A stretch of DNA of 64,000 nt from Anadara kagoshimensis (Eukaryota; Mollusca; Bivalvia; Arcoida; Arcidae), in assembly GCA_021292105.1 (NCBI GenBank), contig CM037870.1, positions 69,357,260 through 69,421,259 on the forward strand, in the 5' to 3' direction. Position numbers and translations under genes: made by a program. Positions 1 to 11,820 of this stretch are shown in pieces (positions within the stretch are counted from its first letter, which is position 1; each line of letters begins with the position of its first letter). Under the pieces are notes generated by a model that worked only from the letters and a program-made list of their open reading frames with translations, had not been told where the DNA came from and made no database searches.

Positions 1-640
1 TGTAAATAGAAAATAAGTTTCTGGGTATTTATAGACCAACTGTGCATGTTGTTGAATTCAGATTTGGTCCACTGATTGCTTGTGACAAGATATTGCATAT
101 ATGGTCTTCTGACCTTTCTTTGTTCCATTACTCTGGTATTTGATATACAAATTGTCTACTATGACTATGTCTAGTATTTTTTCAATTCTTCTTTGAAAAG
201 CCAAGGTGAGGGCCATTAATGTTGCACCAACATAATCCTTGTAAATCTTTTGGTTTAAAATATATAATTTAATTAGCAGGATCAACTAATAAGCAAAAAA
301 AGAAAGTACGTAAAGACATTCAAAAGAAAAAGTCTCCAAAAAGACCAAATCAAAGGAGCAGGAGGACTCTGACCAATCAGAATATGATTCTGGTAAAAAT
401 AATTTTGACTTGTGTCGATGTAATATGGTAGAACTCGGGTCCAAAATTAAGTGCAGAATACATATAAAAAATGGGTCATCAAACTTAATATCTAATTACA
501 CGTTGAGTACCACACCATTAGGGCCAAAGTCACTAATGACATTTTTTTGTATGATTCACTTTAGTTAGACTTTGCATTTCGGTCCATTTCCCAGACAGGG
601 GCATATGCATGTTTCACAAACATTCTCTAGTTAAATATAA
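1..640. other. No clear gene; possible degraded exon near 333-391
   Basis: No confident gene is seen. On the plus strand, 333-391 reads as a short acidic and lysine-rich segment (KEQEDSDQSEYDSG) followed by GTAAAA. It resembles the acidic linkers of the zinc-finger/recombinase family found further along the window. The same frame has a stop just upstream and no good acceptor is visible, so at most this is a decayed exon. Confidence 0.25.
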
Positions 641-1480
641 ATCATAACAAAAGGCCCATGCAAGAGGCCCATGGGCCTTAACGCTCACCTGTGACCTTTG
701 AACCCATGAGCTTCATTCAAATATCAAAATGATAATTAGGCCAATATTCTAATATACATCCCTATACAAAAAGTTTATAGTTTTTGAGATAAATAATCAT
801 CTCAGTACTTGTTTGTATCTGTGATCTTGACATTTAAACTCATGCTCTTCATTCGTATATCAAAATGACCACTGTGCCAGTACCAACAATATTCTAATAT
901 ACATGCCTATACAAAAAGTTAATAGTTTTCAAGATATTTAACCATTTAGGTATTCATTTGCATCTGTGACCTTGACCTTTGAACCCATGACCTTCATTCA
1001 TATATCAAAATGATCATTAGGATAATACCTAAATATTCTAATATACATGCCTATACAAAAGGTTTATAGTTTTTGAGATAAATAATCATTTCAGAACTTG
1101 TTCACATCTGTGACCTAGACCTTTGAACTCATGACCTTTATTCATATATCAAAATGACCATTGGGCCATTACCTACAATATTCTAATATACATGCCTATA
1201 CAAAAAGTCTATAGTTTTTGAGATAATTAATCATTTCAGTACTTGTTTACATCTGTGACCTTGACCTTTGAACTCATGGCCTTTATTTATATATCAAAAT
1301 GACCATTGGGCCATTACCTACAATATTCTAATATATACATGCCTATACAAAAAGTTCATAGTTTTGCAGATAATTAACTTGGTAAACTTGTACATCTGTG
1401 ACCTTGATCTTTGAACCCATGACCTTAATCGATATATCAAAATGATCGTCATGTCAATACCTACAATTAACCAAAAATCC
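640..1480. repeat. ~143-bp tandem array, about six copies
   Basis: A unit of about 143-146 bp is repeated roughly six times with divergence. Each copy carries TGACCTTTGAACCCATGACC, then TTCATATATCAAAATGA, then ATATACATGCCTATACAAAA. Spacing between successive TGACCTTTGAAC blocks at about 968, 1112, 1258 and 1400 is 143-146 bp. No open frame runs through it. It looks like a satellite-type array. Confidence 0.85.
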
Positions 1481-1846
1481 TACATCATTATCACCAGAAA
1501 TGTTTAAATCAAAGTACTGAAGGTACCGAAGCATCAGCTAAACTGAGCAATTTGATAAAAAAAAATGTGCACTTGAAACTGAGATTTGTCTAATGAATCA
1601 GTAACAAATAAAAATCATGCAAATAATAGATACTGTGATCAGGAAGCTTCTAACAACAAGTCTGCTTTTTATGAAAGTTGTTAGGTTCTAACATATAAAT
1701 ATGTTACAATGGTCAAAATGGACATGCCACGCAATGTTTTTCCTCTTGTTACTTTAACCACTTGCTTCTTAAACTTTTAATTAAAAGGGTTACTTTTATT
1801 GATGTTATTTTTAAATTATAATTTAGTCAATTTCTATTAGTTTCAG

Positions 1847-3485
1847 CCTAAAAGATGTCAAACCCCAGATGATATTGCTAGAAGATGGATGGAATGTAAT
1901 GTGGATTCAGATGGTTTTTCAGTTCAGTTTATAAATGACATGAAAGGTGATATTGCATGCATTGGAAGTTTGCAACATGTTTTTAGTGTGCCCCTGCAAT
2001 GACTAGTCGGGGGGCATTCTGTTTTGCACCTATCCATCACTCTGCCATTGTCACTCCAACTGTTCGTCCATCCGCATTTGGGTACTTATTTTGTGTAATC
2101 AACTCCTCTTACAGTTTCTTTTTGATCTTTCTGAAACTTGGCATGTTTGTAGTATACAAATTTATTAGACCTTTATTAAGTGTCATTGGACTCTTAAGTC
2201 GAAAATGGATGTAATTATGACAAAATCATGAGAACTTCCTGTATGGAAGCGAGGCTGGATGCTCAAGAAGAGTGAGCGCCTCCTTGCTCGCTAATGACAC
2301 CTGCAACATGTGTATCTAAAATTTAACAACAAAGTCATCTGAAACTATGAGGTGTCAAACATACTGATGGATGATAACACTGTATATTTTGCCTTTTTCT
2401 CCAGAACTTTACTTTTGTGATATCTGCAGATTTTTTATATACATGTAATTCATGAAAACAAATTAAGATACAATTCATGTTGCAGTCTTGAACAGACACA
2501 AAACTTTTAGCTTAAGAATAGAATATATTTTGATTAATTTTAATAATAAGTTTCACTCCTGATGTTTCATATTTGTAGGTAAGTTGCGATTTGTCATTTT
2601 TGGTGGTGTTAAACATATGTACCCCTGCATGTACCACTGTCATTGTTGTGGTCAACATGTCCAAATCCGATTAACTGAGTACATAAATATTAATTTTCAT
2701 TCCACAATTGTATTTATTTCTCTGAACTTCCCAGGGTTACAACTCTTGTTCACATTATCCAAACCTGTATTAAGAGACCATCTGTCTATAACAACCACTT
2801 TTGTCCTTTCCCATAGGTGGTCGCTTAATGACTATTTTTATTTTGACTTGACTCCAATTCATTGAACTATAATAAATGTGCACTTTTCGTGATCTATTAT
2901 TAAGTAATATATTTTCTCATTGTGTAGTATTGATGCCACACATGATAGTAAAAGTAGAATGGGAAGAATGGTAAATCATAGTGATATAGCACAAAAGGAT
3001 TCAATAATAATAGCTCTTGGAGAGTCTTGGTTGAAAAGAAATATAAGTAACTTATTGAAGAAAAAGTATTTTGCATCACAGAGAATGAGACTTAATGCTA
3101 GGTTTTTATTAGAATTGAGAGTGAATCAGATGACATAGAAAACAATGACAATGACACCAACAAAGAAAATAAGAAAAGTATTTATGAATTTTTAGCATCA
3201 AAATATTTTGATAAACTTGCTGAAGATGCATTGAAGGTTGCAGTTCCACTAATGGATGACATTGAAGAACTGAAATCGCCCTCAAATGCCATCAAACTGA
3301 AATATGACCTGATACGCATGATAAATATTAAGTGGGCATTCCTTGTAAAAGAAAGCAGTGAAAAAAATAAAGAAGAAAGAAAAAATTGTAAATATCTTTT
3401 ACAGCTAGTAAAAAATGATTGGGCAGAAAAAGTAACGAGAAAAGCAAGGTCAATTCTGATTGATCGTAGGCATAACTCTTTTTAA
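1847..3485 (+). pseudogene. SET-domain / tyrosine-recombinase-like gene remnant
   Basis: Three pieces survive. Exon 1847-1946 (acceptor TTTCAG, donor GTGATA) reads CQTPDDIARRWMECN..FINDMKG, like the start of KMT5A-type SET domains. From about 2923 the frame reads SIDATHDSKSRMGRMVNHSD, the SET signature that contains NHS. It then passes without a break into a different domain (KDSIIIALGESWL..SQRMRLNARFLLEL). That second domain continues after a frameshift near 3115 as far as LVKNDWAEKVTRKARSIL at 3485. It matches the recombinase-family segment at 54932-55345. The middle and end of the SET domain are missing. A SET domain fused to a recombinase-like domain is inferred; a deletion may have joined two exons. 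Confidence 0.6.
1947..2915. other. Intron-like stretch, no gene seen
   Basis: No coding segment is supported here. Around 1985-2300 there is sequence resembling a dispersed repeat, with a run of GGGGGG and a C/T-rich block. The missing second SET exon was looked for and not found. Confidence 0.4.
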
Positions 3486-4123
3486 CAGAAGAAGAATATT
3501 TAAAGTAGATGAACTTCGCATACAAGATTTTGTGAAATGATGCAACAGGTTTTTAGGTTACTTTTTTGATTTAGGTGTTATGAGCCGAACATAAGAATTA
3601 GATGGTAAATTTACCTCTACTAAGAACGAAGGACCCCCTCAGTTACAAACCATTTATGTTACTGAATTTACCATTACGTTTTACAGATTGCATTTAAACG
3701 TCCATATTTGCATTGTCTCATCACATTACAAAATTATTCATGTATTGTTTGGCTTGTCAGTAAAGGAGATGTAATCATGCCATTTTCAAATTTGCTACAT
3801 GTATTTTTTGTATTGTGCCCCAGTTTTGACACTAGACAGGTTGGCTGCATTGGGAAAAGTAAGAAATAAAGTAGATTCTTAAATAATAAATTTGACTTAA
3901 AAATATTTTGTTTTGTTTTGTTTTGCTTTAGATCAAGTAAACAACCTTTTCCTGCGGAGCAGAAGCCATGAAGTAAAAACCTGGGGGAAAAAAAAGTTTA
4001 CAAGATGAATGATAGGAGGAATTAGGAATGGAAAATACAAGTCTAAAATAGAATAATTAATTACAATAAACTGAATTGTAGGACATTTCCTTAACCCTTA
4101 AGCGGCTGCGCGCGACAATAGTC
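3486..4123. other. Intergenic, nothing recognised
   Basis: The stretch is AT-rich with no supported exon. It contains a short (TTTTG)n run near 3907-3925. Confidence 0.4.
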
Positions 4124-4181
4124 GTGCTGGAAAAACGGGCTAGTAATGCTGAGCAAAACAATAGTCGTCTTTATTTCAGTA

Positions 4182-4762
4182 CATTGTATATTCATCATTA
4201 TTCAAGTGTATTGTATATTCATCATTATTCAAGTCCATTGGATATTCATCATTATTCAAGTCCATTGTATATTCATCATTATTCAAGTACATTGTATATT
4301 CATCACAATTCAAGTGCATTGTATATTCATCATTATTCAAGTACATTGTATATTCATCATTATTCAAGTGTATTATATATTCATCATTATTCAAGTGCAT
4401 TATATATTCATCATTATTCAAGTGTATTGTATATTCATCATTATTCAAGTGCATTGTATATTCATCATTATTCAAGTCAATTGTATATTCATCATTATTC
4501 AAGTGCATTGTATATTCATCATTATTCAAGTGCATTGTATATTCATCATTATTCAAGTCAATTGTATATTCATCATTATTCAAGTGCATTATATATTCAT
4601 CATTATTCAAGTGTATTGTATATTCATCATTATTCAAGTGCATTGTATATTCATCATTATTCAAGTGCATTGTATATTCATCATTATTCAAGTCAATTGT
4701 ATATTCATCATTATTCAAGTGCATTGTATATTCATCATTATTCAAGTACATTGTATATTGAC
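4182..4762. repeat. 27-bp minisatellite, ~21 copies
   Basis: A 27-bp unit, ATTGTATATTCATC followed by ATTATTCAAGTGC, is repeated about 21 times with few changes, mostly at the GC/TA/CA positions before ATT. Because 27 is a multiple of three and the unit lacks stops in several frames, both strands show long open frames of nine-residue repeats (for example HLNNDEYTM on the minus strand). There is no start context, splice context or known domain, so these frames are not called as genes. Confidence 0.95.
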
Positions 4763-4866
4763 TATTTAATGCTTATTTGGCTTTTATAAATGACTGAAAA
4801 AATAATTCAAAATTGGCCACCTGTTTTGTGTTATGCCATTTTTTGAATAATTTTACATGTTTTACA

Positions 4867-6131
4867 GAGGATAATCCCCTGTCCATGCTACCAGAAGTAA
4901 AGTTCAACGATCTCTTGAAAAGATTGAAAAAGGTTCACAAATTGAGAAAAAATTGCTTCCTGTGGAATCAAAGATTGATTTAAAGAACAATGTGGAGAAT
5001 GTAAAGAGTCCAGAAAATATGGACATAACTCTTCATAAAGACAATGTATCCAAGATAAAAGGGTTGACTTTAACTATCTGTATTGAATGTTCATTGTTGT
5101 TCTTGTCATGTTAAGATATTAGTTTTATTCTAATATTGTTAATACAGTGTGTGAATTCCAAAGAAAACATTTCGTTTCTTTGTTTATTTAATGTATGTAA
5201 TTTTTCCTCTCAATCAAATACAGTGTGAGGATATTGAAATTAGAACTTGATAAAGTACTGATAAAAATAATATAACATACACTATATATGTCACACTAAA
5301 TTAATACATGCACTGATATAAATTTATGATTATTATGTAGTGAGAACAAAGTACAGTGGTACTTTACATATACAAGTGCAAAATATATGCTTTTGTCTAA
5401 TTACACAACTCTTTACATATGGTTATACTTTATAAAATTGGTACAAGTTGGGTTTAGTGTTCCCCATTGAGTTTATACTTTACTTTTTAAGGATGCAAAC
5501 AATGGTCACATTGGTATTTACATGTAAACCGTAGATTATCAAAATTGGAAAATAACTTTTTCACATTACTCTGCATTTTGAAAAGTTGAAAGATTGCTGA
5601 TGCATCATAAAAGACTATTTACCCCTTTCACATTTCTGCATCATTTTATGAAATTTAAAGTATTTGGTTAATGCATTTTGAGAAGATTAAATAATATGCA
5701 TCTTTTTGTGTCTTTTTTATTTAATACCAGTGGTATTTGTATTTTTAGACCATCTTTGTTTGTATTGTGGACTTGTATATAGAAGAAAAACGAATCTTGA
5801 CAGACATCTGAAAACTGATCACAAAAGTGAGTTATCATTAATGCACTATATTATGTTTAAAGTTTCCATTAATCTTTAGTTTTGTAATATTGGTTAAGGT
5901 TTTCTCAACTTGTATATTCAGTTTAAAACCATGAAAATACATTTTATATCCATTTCATGCAAAGATTTGTATGAACTGCATGAATGATGACTTAGAATAA
6001 AACTTCATTGAAATGTGGAAAGATTGAAACTGATGTATGTTGATTAATTTACAGATGTGAATGACAACAAGGATGGTCTCTGTAGTGAAGACTTTGATGA
6101 TGATAGATACCAGATGATGATTATCAGTCAG
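4867..6131 (+). pseudogene. C2H2 zinc-finger exons of the recombinase-like family
   Basis: Two adjacent exons are convincing. Exon 5749-5826 follows ATTTTTAG, ends at GTGAGT, and encodes one C2H2 finger: CLYCGLVYRRKTNLDRH, then LKTDH. Exon 6055-6131 follows TTTACAG, ends at GTATAC, is in phase with it, and encodes an acidic tail (CSEDFDDDRYQ). A possible earlier exon at about 4895-5060 is rich in Lys, Glu and Asn but has no clean acceptor. The last donor is in phase 0, as is the acceptor of the BEN-like exon at 33406. The gene may therefore once have continued there before Elements 3 and 1 inserted. No complete product is visible. Confidence 0.6.
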
Positions 6132-6961
6132 GTATACATCAATGTTTTTATTCTCACCAAGACAGAAGTGAAAGTGAAACATTACTTTTCTATATTCATC
6201 AGCTGTGCTTTCTGCATTGGTATCAAGTTCAAGTTTTTACAAAAATGCTTAGTTTTCATGAAGGGGTTTAAAGTTTTTTTATGGTATTAAAACATTTTGA
6301 TGATGATTCATGAATAATTGTAGTTAAATCAGAGAACTTGTAATCTCTACAAAGTCTTGGTATTTTCACAAAAAATAATGTGCAGAGATTAATGCCCTAC
6401 ATTTACCTCCGATTTGAATTCACATTTTATGGATTTGCTCGTTTATCTCAACTGTCAGTATTAATTCTTGTCATATCAAAATTGTAATCAATTGACCTAA
6501 ATAAGCAAAAATTTAAGTATTCATGGAGTCTGTCAGTATTGTGCAGTAATTCAGTTTATTTTGTGTCTTTACTATAACTTAAGAGTCCTTAATGAGACAA
6601 GATAGTCTGGGTTTGAATTCATGTGATAATACAGAAGACATGGTTTTTTCCTTAATGTGCTTGACAAAATGTACTGTGTGGCAAGCCTGTCTTGCATTCA
6701 ATAATTTTTAAAATCTGTTTGCATGTCGGCAATTCTGATGCATTTTCTCAATTCCAAATAAATTATTGTCATTACATAGTGATTAATCTCAGCCAAATAT
6801 GAAGGCACTGTACTTGCAAGACAATACTATTGTAGCACAGTTCCCGAAGGATTACGTAATAAAGTATTCAGTATGTCACATGATGTTGCCTAGCTATCAT
6901 GAGAGTATAGTACCTGTCTGGAAAAACAATATAGTGCTGTCTATGTAAGGATGAATATAAA
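6132..6961. other. Intergenic, nothing recognised
   Basis: The sequence is AT-rich and non-coding between the last zinc-finger exon and the dispersed repeat at 6962. No feature was recognised. Confidence 0.4.
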
Positions 6962-7074
6962 CCAGAGGCTCAGTGTGGCTGAGCCTGTATCGCTCACCTG
7001 CTTTTAAAGCAAATTTGTATATATGCTTTTCCCATAGGGTCCAATGTGAAACAATGTTCTCCGCTGGCAGCCAT
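6962..7074 (+). repeat. Left part of a dispersed repeat interrupted by Element 3
   Basis: It begins AGAGGCTCAGTGTGG and runs through CTGTATCGCTCACCTG into the unit CCCATAGGGTCCAATG, then CGCTGGCAGCCAT, where it stops at the Element 3 tip. The same unit continues at 30933 with ATGTTTTATGGC, then ATCAGAAAAATTTTGG. The repeat was therefore one piece before the insertion. Confidence 0.85.
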
Positions 7075-7089
7075 CCCTTACCAAATAAA

Positions 7090-7375
7090 TTTTCCGGAAA
7101 TAGTCCGTTTTTTGTCCGTGTTCAGTCTGGTTATGGTCCGTAAATGGTCTGGGGTACATTATTCATGTCCGTAAACAGTCTGGGTGACCAAATGCATATT
7201 CCGGGTTTGGTCTGGGTAAATCCGTTTTTGGTCCGGGTTATCATAATACATGCTGGGAATGGTCCGGGCAGTCCGTAAACAGTCTGGGTAATTCCGGGTT
7301 TGGTCTGGGTATTTTAATTTTCAATAAAGGGTTATTCCGGATTTAGTCTGGGTATTATAATTTTCAATAGAGGAG
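7090..7375. repeat. Element 3 left subterminal repeat array
   Basis: Many copies of GTCCGT, GGTCTGGG and GTCCGGGTTTGG alternate, with cores such as GTCCGTAAACAGTCTGGG. The same motifs recur inverted at the right end. They probably serve as binding sites for element-encoded protein, by analogy with plant CACTA subterminal repeats. Confidence 0.85.
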
Positions 7376-7601
7376 ATTCTAAGCTTCAGTCTAGGAATAT
7401 TGTGCTTTCACCAAAGTTTTTTTTTTCTTTTCAGGCCTAACCATCCTTATTTTTTTGACATCCAACATTTAAACACAAAAATAAAAAACATTTTTTTTCA
7501 CCCATTTATATCTGGTACAGTTTTTGACTTGACAAAAATACAACATGTTTATATTTCATTTCTTTAATCTTTCTCTATATGATTAAATATTCGCTGCCTA
7601 C

Positions 7602-7991
7602 CTCGTCCGTCGGCTCCGACATTTCAATATTAATATCGTCAAATTCAAATGATGACACATTATCGAGCAAAAATTCGTTTGCATTCATTTCCAATTCTTC
7701 ATCTTCTCCATGGAAAAAAGTTATTTCTTCCAGAAGTCCTAAAACGGTATCCTCTCTGTCGTCACCCATTGGCGGGACCACATGTTCAGGATGGTCTTCG
7801 TTTCTTTCAGTGAACTCAACATCACTTGTAACGCTTACCAAAGTTTCATATATATTGCACACTTCGTCTGGTAGAGTTATATTTTCATTTTGCTGCGATC
7901 TTTGCTTGTATCTATTTAAACTTGAGCGTGGAATCTTAGCAGATGCACCTGCTAAATAATCGAGATATGATCGTTTTTTGGGGGACGCCAT
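7602..7991 (-). pseudogene. Truncated tnp2-like transposase, first exon only (Element 3)
   Basis: The exon starts at ATG 7991 and ends at the donor GAG/GTAGGC, exactly 130 codons. It begins MASPKKRSYLDYLAG..AKIPRSSLNRYKQR and continues with an acidic stretch (EDTVLGLLEEI, FHGEDEELEMN, FEFDDINIEM). The start aligns with SPLKRVYKAY..IPIPKRT of the Element 1 transposase and GPVKKRYKLY..IPVPKRT of Element 2. It is therefore the same protein without the finger exons. Beyond the donor only about 530 bp remain before the element tip, all subterminal repeat. The catalytic exons have been lost by internal deletion. Its start codon lies 181 bp from the divergent partner gene. Confidence 0.7.
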
Positions 7992-8172
7992 CACAAGATT
8001 ACCATACGACGGAAGTACTATTAACCCGAAAATATAGCCGTTAATATTTAAACTTCGGATAGAGAATGTATAAGGTATAATCAAGGGACATAATCGGCGA
8101 CCGGAAATAGTCTGAAAAAGGCGCCAAAAACAATATATCCCTGTGAAATCTGCAAGTACGACTAGGATAATT
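7992..8172. promoter_or_regulatory. Likely bidirectional promoter of Element 3
   Basis: Only 181 bp separate the two divergent start codons (7991 minus, 8173 plus), so both transcripts must start in or near this interval. TATA-like sequences (GTATAAGGTATAATC near 8068-8082, and AATATAG near 8030) are present. Elements 1 and 2 keep the same divergent layout with longer gaps. Confidence 0.6.
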
Positions 8173-8365
8173 ATGGCTATGGAACAGCGGCAATATGCTA
8201 TTATGGAGTGGACAACCGATGGTAATCGATTGTCGGTCCATCATTTAAAATATATTACGGATCCTATAAAGTCATGGAATGATTACGAACCAGGAGATCG
8301 GGGGAAAGCTAAATACCCTGGTGCTGGCGAAGAGCCTTGGGATTTCGTCATCCATGCCGTTGGAG

Positions 8366-9800
8366 GTAGGTCTTATGAAATAAATAGATACATGTATCAA
8401 TATAATTTTAATAACAAAATATTTTTCTAGATAAATAACATGATTAAATTCTTGAATAAAGGTGGATCTATATAACGCTTCAGACTTTAACTAAACCTGG
8501 TTTTCCTCAACTCTGAACATATTTTCTTCCATTCTGTGACCAAAAATAATGAACATCAACTTATTTCAGCCAAATCGCCATACATTAATTACAAGTTCCT
8601 GTGGTTGCTATTAAAATAACCCAGGTTATCTTGGATCTAAACTACCGATAAAAAATGGAATAATTCAAATTAAAATATGTACTGGAAATACTTGGGCAGT
8701 TTCAACTTGAAATTTACATACAATATAGTACAACTATACCATGTAGCTATGATGCTACATATTGCACCCTTCCCTCCTCCAATTTCTGAGAACCGAACCT
8801 GGGTCACCCATTTGTAAAGAAAGCGCTCTTATGGTTTTGCCACTATTAATTTGGGAAAGGCCCCTGCTAGGTTTGTTCCAACTTTGATGTTGCATTTTCC
8901 CTTTTCTTGTTACACATTGCCTATAATGTTTAGCTTTGCTCAGTTCCATTATTTTCATTGTAATTTATTTCAGTATCAAGAAAAGATTTATCAGAGCCCT
9001 TAAAGATCCTAATAGACAATAGGATGAAAAGTCAAGGTGATTATATATATATATACTGTTGGAAATGTTTAAAATTGCTTAGTGCATAGTTGTGCTAGTT
9101 AGAAATTGAATGTTGGTCAGTTGACATATTCCCAGGGGTATCGGGTCAATTCCCTGAGATATGCCTAATTAACTACACACAAATTATTTGAGCAATGTTT
9201 TTTCACGTATTCATATCAAAAGTTCTTTGTAAGATTATGATATAATCATAACTGTAGGTACAGTGAAAAAGAAAATACTTGACATTTATTAAATAATAAG
9301 GTTTTTGGTAGATTAAATGTGTATATTTTTCAGAGAAATCATTAAATTATATTTTTCTACATACCAGACACTCCTTACAAAACAATTTCTCTGTTCTGTG
9401 TAACATCATAGGCATTGTTCACTTGAACGCTTCTACTATGTCGGTATTTTTTAAATAAAAATTATTTTATCAAAAGCAACATTGACTATGTTTAATAATA
9501 TGTTTAAACATAAAAGTTAAATCCATTTTTAAATGGATGCTCTGATATATTTCATTTCTAAAGTAGCATTATTTTTATTTAAGTCTTTATAAAAAAAAAT
9601 TGAAAATATAAAAAAATATTTGTTATATATGGTTATTGGAAAAATGGGGGTGAATTTGTAAGAAGTGGGGGGCGAATTTGTCAAAAACGGGGACGAATTG
9701 ACTTGAATTCTTCCAAGGGTTTCGATTATTCACTCGTCCTGACGAGTGAAATGAGTAATCAGATTTTGAAATGTACCATTATTTCTTTTTTCTGTTACAG
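8366..9800. other. Intron 1 of the Element 3 partner gene
   Basis: This is a non-coding intron. It is AT-rich with a short (TA)n at about 9041-9056, and no inserted element is recognised. Confidence 0.5.
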
Positions 9801-10496
9801 CAAAGGAAACCTCACCTCCATCCAGAAAAAGAAAGAAGGAAACAAATACATCAGGGGCTTTAACAGGTTAATATTTTATGCTTGTTAATAAATTAATACA
9901 TTATAAATCATAATGTAGAAATAACAATGTATACACAAGCCTACATTCAGTTCTGTAAATTCCACTATAACATTTTTAAAGTTAAACAAAATGTGGTATT
10001 GTATTTGTGTTTACCAATTACATAAGGCGATGTGTCATTAACAATGATTTGTAATATTGGCTTATGATATGATGTCAAATTGTTACTGTAAGGATAGGAG
10101 TACTACCGAAAGCCTTGTTTCAACTTCAACATTTAATTGTATTTAATTTAGGTGATAAGAAGACAAAAGAGAACTCTAAAAAAAAGAAGGAAGAAGAAAC
10201 TTCAAAAAAGAAGGCGGAGAAGCAAACCATAGTATTGGCCATGAAAGAACAGGCCAAAAATATGGAATTTGCCAAATCTGTAAGTCTCTGCAAAGATTTT
10301 TTTTATTTAATCTATCTTGACATGCAGAATTATTTTATTTTGTAAATGTTCAGTTGTCAGCATATCAAAATTTATTAAAAGAAAAAAAATTGCTATTAAA
10401 ACTTGCTCAAATGTCCATCGTAAAAATACAGGTAATATTTAAAATCTGTCGCTCCAATTGTTAAAGTCAGTTTAAAACTGTATGGTTACTACTAGG

Positions 10497-10672
10497 TTTC
10501 CATAAATTTAAAATAATTAGTAGCCAAATTTCCAAAATTTGTGAAAATATAGGTTTTTGTTTTTTTAAAGTGTATTTTTCCACAAATTTGCTAAAATAGG
10601 TTACTTTTTGAAAGAATACCTCAAAAATTAGTAACCAATGGCGATTTTGGCTACCAGGAATGGAAACATAGT
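10497..10672. mobile_element. Small MITE-like insertion in an Element 3 intron
   Basis: The ends GTTTCCATAAATT and AGGAATGGAAAC are inverted. Internal motifs TTAGTAGCCAAAT and TTAGTAACCAATG recur in both orientations. It lies in the intron between 10279 and 10795. The target duplication is ambiguous (TAG or CTA), so the exact ends are uncertain. Confidence 0.5.
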
Positions 10673-11084
10673 GACTATAGGGGTTAGGTAAGACACTCTA
10701 ATTCTGTAGTATTTTGATTTTGTTTTTGTATTCAATATTTTTAGCTGTTGTTCATGTGTAATATGTATGTAATATTGATCATTCTATTTTATAGAAAGCA
10801 GTTACTTTGTCCTCAACAAGTTCAGTTGTGGCTGATGAAGTTGATGAGGAAACAGTTACTGATACAATGGAAGATTGTGATATGGTAAGTTACATAAAAT
10901 ACTAAAATACTTCTTTACAATCACTTAAAAAAATATCTCAAAACACAAATTTAATATTGAGTTTTAGACTTTTAGTGAACAGCAAATCTGACAAATTAAA
11001 CAATAGAATTAGTACACATTGTTGTTCGATTTAATTATTGATTTGGATTTAATTAATCTTGGTTGAATAATTTCACTCTTTTTG

Positions 11085-11155
11085 TTTAACAGGGGTTTAA
11101 TGTTCCAGTCAAGAATATTTCATCTATATCAAGACATCACTTGCTATAGGCAAAG
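11085..11155. repeat. SINE tail fragment
   Basis: The block TTCCAGTCAAGAATATTTCA followed by TATATCAAGACATCAC matches tails of the tRNA-headed SINEs at 44970, 50815 and 55565. No tRNA-like head is present here. Confidence 0.55.
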
Positions 11156-11454
11156 TACTGAATTTTTTACTTATGATTTGCTTGGGTGACATTTTCAGAT
11201 AAGTCAAACTATTTTAACTTACCTGTGGAGTTTGAGATACAAGATTCAACATTATTTTGATATGCCATAGTCATTTTAGTCTTTTAAAGATTTTCTTCTT
11301 TTGGTTACAGCTAGCCGATTTGTAAGTTGTGTTTGTGGTGGTGGTGGTGGGTGTTTGGTTACTGATAGTATACAATATACATGTATATATTTTGAAGTGC
11401 TTCAACAAAAACCTATATACAGTGTACACGCACATCTATTGCTGCCCAGACGAA

Positions 11455-11820
11455 ATGATGACCATGGTCACCATAGTATTTCATGGTCAATGATGGTTGA
11501 CCATGAACTATCATGGTCAGCAATGATTGACCATGATCTTGACCATGGTCATCCATGAATTTGACCATGGTCAAAGCTGATCAGCATGGTCAACCAATCT
11601 TGACCATGGTCAAATAGAATTGATCGTGGTTGACCATGGTCAACCACCTGTTGACCATGGTCTTCTATGAACTGACCATGGTTTGCCAATAAATTATCAT
11701 TACTGGATCGTGCTTGACCATGGTCCACCAAGAACTGACCATGGTTGATCATGGTAAAAAATTGCCATCATGGTTCATGGTCAACAAGTTCTGACCATGG
11801 TTGAAAATGGTCAAAGAGTG
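11455..11820. repeat. Element 1 left subterminal palindrome array
   Basis: About ten copies of GACCATGGT and several degenerate ones are packed into 365 bp. The best copies are the full palindrome TTGACCATGGTCAA. The same motif fills the opposite end and both ends of Element 2. Confidence 0.9.

Noticed and set aside
4182-4762. CRISPR-like regular repeat
   Set aside because: There are no unique spacers. Units are contiguous tandem copies, in an animal genome.
4124-4789. Long open frames of 190-221 residues on both strands
   Set aside because: They are produced by the 27-bp minisatellite, whose unit is a multiple of three and lacks stops. There is no domain, splice or start support.
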